A DNA stretch of 5,003 bases, from assembly GCA_002331565.1 (NCBI GenBank), contig DCZC01000152.1:1-5003 (forward strand). The letters run 5' to 3'. Shown piece after piece: positions 1-4,268 of this stretch (position 1 is the first letter of the stretch; every line of letters starts with the position of its first letter). Origin of the DNA: Gemmatimonas sp. UBA2094 (lineage in GTDB: Bacteria; Gemmatimonadota; Gemmatimonadetes; Gemmatimonadales; Gemmatimonadaceae). Under the pieces are notes generated by a model. It did not search any database. It saw only the letters and a list, made by a program, of their open reading frames with translations, and was not told the origin of the DNA. Made by a program: the position numbers and the translations under genes.

Positions 1-188
1 GCGGCCCCCGCGGCGGGAGTCGTCGCCGTGGCACCGGGCGCGGTGGCACCGCTCACACCCGTCGTCAGTGAGTCCGCGGTGGGCTTCTTTGCCACGGGCG
101 CCTGCGGCGGCGTGGGGAAGAGGTACGGAGTGACGAGCAGCACGGCCGCCATCAGCACGACAGCCAGAACGATACGACGTGGTTCCAT
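1..188 (-). CDS. yidC: Membrane protein insertase YidC, N-terminal fragment (runs off the left edge)
   Basis: YidC inserts and folds proteins in the inner membrane, alone or with the Sec translocon. Only the first 62 codons are here. The peptide begins MEPRRIVLAVVLMAAVLLVT, a short basic start followed by one hydrophobic segment at about residues 5-24. A linker rich in Pro, Ala, Thr and Gly follows. This is the usual start of the Gram-negative type of YidC, where an N-terminal membrane anchor leads through a flexible linker into a large periplasmic domain. No insertase-core residues are visible, so the call rests on the anchor and on gene order: it is the fourth gene of the classic rpmH-rnpA-yidD-yidC block, 57 bases after the yidD stop. 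ATG at 188-186 is the only credible start, because no ATG, GTG or TTG lies in frame between yidD and it. No Shine-Dalgarno-like sequence precedes it. The gene is probably transcribed with yidD and rnpA. Confidence 0.85.
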   Translation of the reverse strand, partial: MEPRRIVLAVVLMAAVLLVTPYLFPTPPQAPVAKKPTADSLTTGVSGATAPGATATTPAAGA

Positions 189-245
189 GGGAGTATGAGA
201 GATTCGCTGGGCGCATCCGCCCGGAGAGATCCGTTTGGGGGCGCG

Positions 246-500
246 TCAGGGTACCGGGTCGAACCCACCCGGCCGGAACGGATGGCAGCGGCCGATGCGG
301 CGCAAGGCCATCCACCCGCCACGCCAGGCGCCGTGCTTGTCGAGCGCTTCGATGGCGTACGCGGAACACGAAGGATAATACCGGCAGGCGCCGCCGAAGA
401 TGGGCGAGAGCACGATCTGATACACGCGCACCCCCACGATGAGGGCCAGCCGGGGGAGGCGTCGCCATGACATCGGCAGGGCGGGGCGTTCGGTGGGCAC
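246..500 (-). CDS. yidD: Membrane protein insertion efficiency factor YidD
   Basis: YidD is a small inner-membrane-associated protein thought to help YidC insert nascent membrane proteins. The 84-residue product matches the family's usual length of 70-90. An amphipathic or hydrophobic helix at about residues 15-35 is followed by the family signature: CRYYPSCSAYAIEAL at 39-53, then G57 and G61, then RRIGRCHPFRPGGFDPVP at 67-84. The three conserved cysteines are C39, C45 and C72. The start taken is GTG at 500-498, only two bases after the rnpA stop codon, which suggests translational coupling to rnpA. An ATG at residue 10 (position 473) is a possible later start that would keep the whole conserved domain. 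It lies between rnpA and yidC and is very likely in one transcript with them. Confidence 0.95.
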   Translation of the reverse strand: MPTERPALPMSWRRLPRLALIVGVRVYQIVLSPIFGGACRYYPSCSAYAIEALDKHGAWRGGWMALRRIGRCHPFRPGGFDPVP

Positions 501-502
501 GC

Positions 503-796
503 TCAGCCCAGGCGGCGCAGCAGCTGCTGCACCGCCTGCTCCAGTTCGGCTTGGAGGGCCGCATAGTCGCGACCGTACGCGGTCGGGAAAATGCGCACCA
601 CCAGATCGACGGGGGCGTGTGCCGCGGCGCGCGCTTCGAGGAGGCCGAGCATGTGCAGCCGTACGAGCTCCCGGAGCCGCCGTTTCACGCGGTTGCGTTC
701 GACACCGGAGTGCTTGTACTTGGGCACGACGAAGCCCACCCGCGGAAACGCGCGAAGGGAAGCGGTGGCGCGCACGTCGAACGACGCGGTGCGCAC
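503..796 (-). CDS. rnpA: Ribonuclease P protein component (C5 protein); real N-terminus probably lies upstream
   Basis: RnpA is the small basic protein subunit of RNase P. It binds the catalytic RNA and the 5' leader of pre-tRNAs during 5'-end maturation. From GTG at 796 the product has 97 residues. It shows the central strand RVGFVVPKYKHSGVERNRVK and the family's RNR helix, RNRVKRRLREL at about 34-44. A C-terminal part with DLVVRIFP and a final Leu/Gln/Arg helix follows. The family is usually 105-125 residues and starts with a conserved helix of the form RLxxxxDFxxVxxxG. That segment is found in the same frame upstream (QQRLTRGSDLERVRHEGKR, about positions 853-797) but contains no ATG, GTG or TTG. 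An in-frame CTG at 844 would give 113 residues. GTG 796 does have AAGGGA a few bases upstream. The coordinates given are for the canonical-codon start. Identity is secure; the start is not. Confidence 0.92.
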   Translation of the reverse strand: MRTASFDVRATASLRAFPRVGFVVPKYKHSGVERNRVKRRLRELVRLHMLGLLEARAAAHAPVDLVVRIFPTAYGRDYAALQAELEQAVQQLLRRLG

Positions 797-872
797 TCGC
801 TTCCCTTCGTGACGGACTCGTTCGAGATCGCTCCCGCGCGTCAGCCGTTGCTGGCGCGGGAGGGCCCGGGAA

Positions 873-1037
873 TCAGGCGCCCGCGTACTTCGACGGGAGC
901 TGAACGGTCAACTGCTTGCGCCCCTTCTTGCGGCGACGAGCGAGGACGGCGCGCCCCCACTTCGTCTCCATGCGCGCACGGAAGCCGTGCTTGCGGATGC
1001 GACGCGTGTTGCGCGGACGATAAGTGGGCTTGCCCAT
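873..1037 (-). CDS. rpmH: 50S ribosomal protein L34
   Basis: L34 is a small, very basic protein of the large ribosomal subunit that contacts 23S rRNA. I translated this 54-residue ORF directly from the minus strand. It begins [20 protein letters not shown], continues [20 protein letters not shown] and ends [14 protein letters not shown] before TGA at 875-873. The [22 protein letters not shown] block and the RRRKKGRK block are diagnostic. The protein is slightly longer than the 44-47 residues of many L34s, because of a C-terminal tail after the RRRKKGRK block. It is the first gene of the minus-strand block, with rnpA directly downstream. A good promoter lies about 65-95 bases upstream (see 1104-1132). 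No clear Shine-Dalgarno sequence is seen before the ATG. The A+T-richer bases 1058-1075 just upstream lie in its leader. Confidence 0.97.
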   Translation of the reverse strand: MGKPTYRPRNTRRIRKHGFRARMETKWGRAVLARRRKKGRKQLTVQLPSKYAGA

Positions 1038-1103
1038 GGCGAACTCTAAGAGAAACGGGTACGGAAAAATTCAGACGGTACTGAATCGCGAACCGAGCCT
1101 CGG

Positions 1104-1132
1104 AATGTACCCGGCGGCGGCGGCGAGGTCAA
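1104..1132 (-). promoter_or_regulatory. Predicted promoter of the rpmH-rnpA-yidD-yidC block
   Basis: On the minus strand, TTGACC (1132-1127) is followed after exactly 17 bases by TACATT (1109-1104). That is 5 of 6 and 4 of 6 matches to the housekeeping sigma-70 consensus at optimal spacing. Transcription would begin near 1097, leaving a leader of about 60 bases before rpmH. No other -35/-10 pair of this quality was noticed upstream of rpmH. The call is made from pattern only. Confidence 0.6.
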
Positions 1133-1260
1133 GGGCCAGAACCCGTCCAAATTGGCCTCCGACAACGAGTTGCCGCTCGAGATTTTCACTTGCTTGCCTA
1201 CACGAACCACCACACCGCACCCCATGGACCCCATGGCGGAACTCACGTCGCTTCGCCCAA

Positions 1261-1290
1261 TTGACTTATCCACAATACTCGGGGTACCTT
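1261..1290 (+). promoter_or_regulatory. Candidate dnaA promoter
   Basis: TTGACT (1261-1266) matches the -35 consensus at 5 of 6 positions. TACCTT (1285-1290), 18 bases further on, is a weak -10 with 3 of 6 matches. Transcription would start near 1297 and give a leader of about 36 bases. The DnaA box at 1266-1274 overlaps the last base of the -35 and occupies the spacer. A DnaA-bound box there would be expected to block RNA polymerase, which is the known logic of dnaA autorepression in several bacteria. The -10 match is poor, so the exact elements are uncertain. Confidence 0.45.
1266..1274 (+). promoter_or_regulatory. Perfect consensus DnaA box
   Basis: TTATCCACA is the 9-mer bound with highest affinity by DnaA domain IV. 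It is the only exact copy I found on either strand of this window. It lies 59 bases upstream of the dnaA start, between the predicted -35 and -10, so autoregulation of dnaA is the likeliest role. A contribution to origin function is also possible. Confidence 0.85.
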
Positions 1291-1332
1291 CGCCGCCCCC
1301 CCGCCTCTGTTCGCCTCCGTTCGAGCCCCCCA

Positions 1333-2751
1333 ATGTCGCTATCGCCTGCCGAAACCTGGGATCGCCTGCGCCAACGCGCGCGGCAGGTGCTTCCGGAGCA
1401 GACGTACCGCACCTGGCTCGAACCCACCGACGCCATCGCCCTCGAAGGCGATACGCTCGTGATCGGGGCCCCTGACCAGTTCTCGGCCGACTGGAACGAC
1501 TCCAAGCACGCCGACCTGCTGGCCACCTTCGCGCCGGTGGCCCTTGGCCACCCCATGAAGATCCGCTTCAAGGTGCACGAGGAGCGGATGGGGCGCGTGC
1601 AGATGGACATGTTCGTGGCGCCGCCGCCCGCGCCCACGGTCGCGTCGCCGGCGGTGCAGCCGTCGCGCACGTCCACGCCGCTCAACCCGCGGTACACCTT
1701 CGACCATTTCGTCATCGGCAAGTCCAACGACGTCGCCGCCGCCGCCGCGCAAGCCGCCGCCCAGGCGCCGGGCAAGGTGTACAACCCCCTCTTCATCTAC
1801 GGGGAAACGGGGCTGGGCAAGACGCACCTCATGCAGGGCATCGCCCACGAACTCCTCCGCCGCACCCCCACACTCCGCATCGCGTACGTGGGGACCGAGC
1901 AGTTCACCAACGAGTTCGTCAGCGCGATCCAGACCGGACAGATGGGCGACTTCCGCCGCCGCTTTCGCGAGATCGACCTGCTGCTCGTGGACGATGTGCA
2001 GTTTCTGAAGGGGAAGGAGAGCACCCAGGAAGAGTTCTTCCACACCTTCAATGCCATCTACGAAGCCGGCCGGCAGATCGTGCTCAATTCCGACCGGCCG
2101 CCGCGCGAGATTCCCGGCCTCGAATCGCGCCTCGTGTCGCGCTTCGAATGGGGCATGGTGGCCAACGTGGACTCGCCCGACTTCGAGCACCGTATCGCCA
2201 TTCTCAAGAAGAAGGCGAGCCTCGACCACCTCGAGCTCACGATTCCCGATGAGGTCATCGAATTCATCGCGCAACACGTGAAGTCGTCGGTGCGCGAACT
2301 CGAAGGCTCCATCATCAAGCTGCTCGCCTACGCGTCGCTCAAGCACCGCGACATCTCGGTGGATCTCGCCCGCGAAGCGCTGCGCGACAAGCTGCGCGGC
2401 GCCAGCACCGCCGATTTCCCCGATGTGCCGCCGACCACCATCACGGTCGCCACCATTCAGCAGGTCGTGGCCCGGGAATGGGGGGTCACCCCCGACGGGC
2501 TGCGCTCCAAGACGCGCACCAAGCAACTCACGGTGCCGCGTCAGGTGGCCATGTCTCTCTGCCGTGAGCTGCTGGCGCTGCAGCTCGTCGAAATCGGCAA
2601 CGCCTTCGGCGGCCGGGACCATTCCACCGTCATTCATTCGCTCGAACGGGTGGCCGAAGACATGGCGGCCGACGCGTCGTTCACCGAACGGGTGCTGAAG
2701 GTTCGGGGTATGTTGGAAACTCTGCGGACAACCGGGCAACTCGGCGCCTGA
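1333..2751 (+). CDS. dnaA: Chromosomal replication initiator protein DnaA
   Basis: DnaA is the AAA+ ATPase that binds DnaA boxes at the origin, forms a filament, melts the duplex and loads the replicative helicase. The product has 472 residues, a normal length. Domain I (about 1-85) has the TYRTWLEP motif. Domain II (about 95-117) is a short Pro/Ala/Ser/Thr linker. Domain III begins near YTFDHFVIGKSN (121-132). It carries Walker A GETGLGKT (157-164), Walker B LLLVDD (216-221), a sensor-1 segment IVLNSDRPP (249-257), the arginine-finger stretch ESRLVSRF (264-271; R266 and R270) and sensor 2 VRELEGS (320-326). Domain IV has the basic-loop segment RSKTRTKQLTVPRQ (391-404) and the DnaA signature GGRDHSTVIH (426-435). 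ATG at 1333 is chosen because domain I homology begins there, although the frame is open further upstream. No Shine-Dalgarno sequence precedes it, only C-rich sequence. All key catalytic residues are present. Confidence 0.98.
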   Translation: MSLSPAETWDRLRQRARQVLPEQTYRTWLEPTDAIALEGDTLVIGAPDQFSADWNDSKHADLLATFAPVALGHPMKIRFKVHEERMGRVQMDMFVAPPPAPTVASPAVQPSRTSTPLNPRYTFDHFVIGKSNDVAAAAAQAAAQAPGKVYNPLFIYGETGLGKTHLMQGIAHELLRRTPTLRIAYVGTEQFTNEFVSAIQTGQMGDFRRRFREIDLLLVDDVQFLKGKESTQEEFFHTFNAIYEAGRQIVLNSDRPPREIPGLESRLVSRFEWGMVANVDSPDFEHRIAILKKKASLDHLELTIPDEVIEFIAQHVKSSVRELEGSIIKLLAYASLKHRDISVDLAREALRDKLRGASTADFPDVPPTTITVATIQQVVAREWGVTPDGLRSKTRTKQLTVPRQVAMSLCRELLALQLVEIGNAFGGRDHSTVIHSLERVAEDMAADASFTERVLKVRGMLETLRTTGQLGA

Positions 2752-2752
2752 A

Positions 2753-2811
2753 TCCCCGCCGCTCCACAGATCCCAACATTTCTGCCACCCCCTCCTGTGC
2801 GTCGGCGGGGA
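2753..2811 (+). terminator. Nested inverted repeat just after dnaA (possible terminator or origin structure)
   Basis: TCCCCGCCG (2753-2761) pairs perfectly with CGGCGGGGA (2803-2811). Inside, after three unpaired bases on each side, CACAG (2765-2769) pairs with CTGTG (2795-2799), leaving a loop of 25 bases. The repeat starts two bases after the dnaA stop codon. There is no T run behind it, so an intrinsic terminator is not certain. A structural role in the adjacent origin-like region, or in attenuating read-through into dnaN, is equally possible. Confidence 0.45.
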
Positions 2812-2908
2812 GACTTTGCACTCCCCCACAGGCAGTCCACATGAGGTGGTATGGCGGAAGTTCTTTGCAACGCATAGCTTGCAGCGTTTGTAGACAAGCC
2901 CACACGCT

Positions 2909-2923
2909 CTACTGCTACCACTG
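2909..2923 (+). other. DnaA-trio-like triplet run
   Basis: The plus strand reads CTA CTG CTA CCA CTG. The complementary strand, written 3' to 5', is GAT GAC GAT GGT GAC. DnaA-trios in other bacterial origins are repeats of 3'-(G/A)A(T)-5' lying between DnaA boxes with a GC-rich spacer and an A+T-rich unwinding tract. Here four of five triplets fit GAN. The run is preceded by GC-rich bases and degenerate boxes (TTGTAGACA 2888-2896, 6 of 9; AAGCCCACA 2896-2904, 5 of 9). It is followed at once by TTTTTATATCTAA. Order and polarity fit a basal unwinding element, but the run is short and the boxes are weak. Confidence 0.4.
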
Positions 2924-2950
2924 TTTTTATATCTAAGTCTGTTTGTAAAC
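2922..2950. other. A+T-rich tract, candidate DNA unwinding element
   Basis: In these 29 bases 22 are A or T (about 76%), far above the GC-rich surroundings. It follows the triplet run and ends within the small palindrome before dnaN. Such a tract is where the duplex is first opened in an origin. It could instead simply be the A+T-rich core of a dnaN promoter. Confidence 0.45.
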
Positions 2951-2952
2951 AG
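2939..2952. repeat. Short perfect inverted repeat CTGTTT-GT-AAACAG
   Basis: CTGTTT (2939-2944) and AAACAG (2947-2952) are exact inverse complements around a two-base centre. The symmetry and size resemble an operator half-site pair for a dimeric DNA-binding protein. It lies 33 bases before the dnaN start, where a regulator could act on dnaN transcription or on origin melting. The binding protein, if any, is unknown. Confidence 0.35.
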
Positions 2953-2984
2953 CAGGCTTCAGCAGTCCTTCCACATTCCCGGGC

Positions 2985-4097
2985 ATGAAGTTCACGATCT
3001 CGCGTGAGAAGCTGCAGGAAGGTCTTCAGGCTGTGACCGCCGCCGTACCGGCCAAGACCACCTTGCCGGTGCTGGCCAATTTGCTCGTCGAGACCACCGA
3101 TCGCGGCATCCGGTTCTCGGCGACCGACCTCGACATCGCCGTCAGCACCGAAGTGAGCGCCGACGTCGAGACGCCGGGGGCGATCACCATTCCCGCCAAG
3201 AAGCTCAGCGAAATCGCGCGCGAGCTGCCTCCGTCACCGGTAAAAATCGCGGCGAGTGGCGAACAGCGCGTCACCCTCGAGTGCGGACGCTCCAAGTTCA
3301 AGCTCCTCGGTTTGCCGCGCGACGAGTTTCCGACCTTCCCCCAGGTGCGCTTCAGCGATTCGTGGCGCGTGAAGTCGGGGGAGTTGCAGAAGCTCATTTC
3401 GCATACGGCGTTCGCCGTGAGCACCGAGGAGTCGCGCCCGATTCTCAACGGCGTGCTCTGGGAGCTGCGCGAAGAGCGCATGCGCATGGTGGCCACCAAC
3501 GGGCATCGTCTGGCGAAGATGGAGCTGCCGGTGGAAGCCAGCAGCGCGCCGCCGGGCGATCTCATCGTGCCTCCCAAGGCGCTCGAGCAGATTCGCCGGC
3601 TCTTCCCGGCCGAAGAGGAGCTCGAGATCGCGCGCGGCGAAAACCACCTGGGTTTCCGTTCGCCGTTCACGTCGGTGTTCACGCGCCTCGTCGAAGGCCC
3701 GTACCCGAACTACGAGCAGGTCATCCCGAAGGACAACGACCGCTACGCGATCGCCGACAAGGCGTCGCTCACGCAGGCGCTCAAGCGCATGAGCGTCATC
3801 GCGAGCGATCAGACGCATCGCATCAAGATGTCGTTCAACACGGGCATGCTGAAGTTCAGCGTGACGACGCCCGATCTGGGCGAGGCGAGCGACGAACTGC
3901 CGGTGAACTACACGGGCGATCAGCTCGACATCGGCTTCAACGCCACGTACTTGCTCGAAATTCTGCGCTTCATGCCCACCGAACAGGTGCGCCTGACCTT
4001 CAAGGCGCCCGAGCGCGCAGCGACCATCGAGCCCGAAGGGTGGGACGACGGGGCGAAGTACCTCTGCCTGGTAATGCCACTGCGCCTGATGGACTGA
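2985..4097 (+). CDS. dnaN: DNA polymerase III beta subunit (sliding clamp)
   Basis: The beta clamp dimerises into a ring around DNA, tethers polymerase III to the template and acts as a docking platform for clamp-binding proteins. The product has 370 residues, a standard length for three repeated clamp domains (about 1-125, 126-250 and 251-370). Recognisable segments are the start MKFTISREKLQEGLQAV, TLPVLANLLVE (26-36), PRDEFPTFP (111-119), RPILNGVLWE (151-160) and ATNGHRLA (170-177). The usual Asp of the ATDGHRLA motif is Asn in that last one. Further on come EGPYPNYEQVIP (237-248), FNATYLLEIL (318-327) and the C-terminal hydrophobic motif YLCLVMPLRL (359-368). That motif lines part of the peptide-binding pocket in this family. 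ATG at 2985 fits the conserved N-terminus; no Shine-Dalgarno sequence is visible. The gene follows dnaA after 233 bases and may share its transcript or have its own promoter. Confidence 0.98.
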   Translation: MKFTISREKLQEGLQAVTAAVPAKTTLPVLANLLVETTDRGIRFSATDLDIAVSTEVSADVETPGAITIPAKKLSEIARELPPSPVKIAASGEQRVTLECGRSKFKLLGLPRDEFPTFPQVRFSDSWRVKSGELQKLISHTAFAVSTEESRPILNGVLWELREERMRMVATNGHRLAKMELPVEASSAPPGDLIVPPKALEQIRRLFPAEEELEIARGENHLGFRSPFTSVFTRLVEGPYPNYEQVIPKDNDRYAIADKASLTQALKRMSVIASDQTHRIKMSFNTGMLKFSVTTPDLGEASDELPVNYTGDQLDIGFNATYLLEILRFMPTEQVRLTFKAPERAATIEPEGWDDGAKYLCLVMPLRLMD

Positions 4098-4124
4098 CGG
4101 CTCGCCCCGCAGGAACAGACAACC

Positions 4125-4181
4125 CGAAACCCGAGCCCACACCCGGAACCGATCAGTTCTTGGTGCGGGGTTCGGGTTTCG
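4125..4181. terminator. Long hairpin between dnaN and the convergent gene
   Basis: Bases 4125-4138 (CGAAACCCGAGCCC) pair with 4168-4181 (GGGTTCGGGTTTCG) over 14 positions with a single G-U wobble. The interior can extend: ACC (4141-4143) with GGT (4162-4164), and GGAAC with GTTCT (4145-4149 with 4156-4160) around the loop CGATCA. It lies 27 bases after the dnaN stop and is nearly symmetric, so it could end transcription from either side. No T run follows it on either strand, so it is a terminator-like structure and not a textbook intrinsic terminator. Confidence 0.55.
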
Positions 4182-4197
4182 CGCTTCGGGTTGCCAT

Positions 4198-4218
4198 GTC
4201 CGCCATCGTGGCGCGGAC
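4198..4218. repeat. Small hairpin, second of three between convergent genes
   Basis: GTCCGC (4198-4203) pairs perfectly with GCGGAC (4213-4218), and a few bases inside may pair further. It sits between the long hairpin at 4125-4181 and the one starting at 4219, leaving almost no unstructured sequence. Its function is unknown; mRNA 3'-end protection or termination are possible. Confidence 0.35.
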
Positions 4219-4260
4219 CGTCAGGAGCGGGGCCCGTGAGGAACTCACACCCCGCTGACG
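4219..4260. terminator. Branched hairpin just downstream of the minus-strand gene
   Basis: CGTCAG (4219-4224) pairs with CTGACG (4255-4260). After a three-base bulge, CGGGG (4228-4232) pairs with CCCCG (4250-4254). After a small internal loop, GTGAG (4236-4240) pairs with CTCAC (4244-4248) around GAA. The structure begins eight bases after the stop codon of the minus-strand gene, the normal place for its terminator. No T run follows on the minus strand, so termination without a U tract, or an RNA-stability role, is inferred. Confidence 0.5.
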
Positions 4261-4268
4261 CCGCGGAC

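Larger units (their letters stand above)
1038..1332. promoter_or_regulatory. Divergent rpmH/dnaA intergenic control region
   Basis: These 295 bases separate the divergent rpmH and dnaA genes and hold no credible gene. The plus-strand frame of dnaA stays open leftward to 1024, but its conceptual product there resembles nothing and overlaps rpmH. The region carries the minus-strand rpmH promoter, the plus-strand dnaA promoter with its DnaA box, and two CCATGG palindromes nine bases apart (1222-1227 and 1231-1236). It also has pyrimidine-rich C tracts just before dnaA. It is a possible second part of the replication origin, since origins often flank dnaA on either side, but with one perfect DnaA box it does not look like a full origin by itself. 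Confidence 0.7.
2752..2984. other. dnaA-dnaN intergenic region, candidate replication origin (oriC)
   Basis: These 233 bases hold no gene. In many bacteria the origin lies in exactly this gap. Seen here: the nested inverted repeat after dnaA, and three TCCACA hexamers (2763-2768, 2836-2841, 2970-2975) that match the core of the DnaA box but only 6 of 9 positions overall. TTGCA occurs three times (2816-2820, 2865-2869, 2879-2883). A triplet run at 2909-2923 passes directly into an A+T-rich tract at 2922-2950, and a 14-base palindromic element lies at 2939-2952. No perfect DnaA box is present, so the origin assignment rests on position, A+T content and the trio-like run. A dnaN promoter may also lie here: TATATC at 2928-2933 resembles a -10, but I see no matching -35. 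Confidence 0.5.

Noticed and set aside
439..1084. Plus-strand open frames across rnpA and rpmH
   Set aside because: They lie opposite clear conserved minus-strand genes, and the products are Arg-rich and featureless.
1222..1236. Two CCATGG palindromes nine bases apart before dnaA
   Set aside because: Six-base palindromes are common at this GC content, and nothing else marks them as a regulatory site.
1024..1332. Upstream extension of the dnaA reading frame, giving a 575-residue protein
   Set aside because: The extra 103 residues are low-complexity and unlike any DnaA N-terminus, overlap rpmH on the other strand and run through the promoter and DnaA box. DnaA homology begins at ATG 1333.
1152..1475. 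Plus-strand ORF of 107 codons starting in the rpmH/dnaA gap
   Set aside because: It runs out of frame into dnaA, covers the dnaA promoter and resembles no protein.
1339..2829. Long open frame (496 codons) on the minus strand opposite dnaA
   Set aside because: It is an antisense shadow of a GC-rich gene with strong third-position bias. Its product has repetitive Arg/Gly/Val/Glu composition and no recognisable domain.
3234..4258. Long open frames on both strands overlapping dnaN (3234-4142 minus, 3281-4258 plus)
   Set aside because: Both are shadows of dnaN, with Arg/His/Ala-rich products and no family features.
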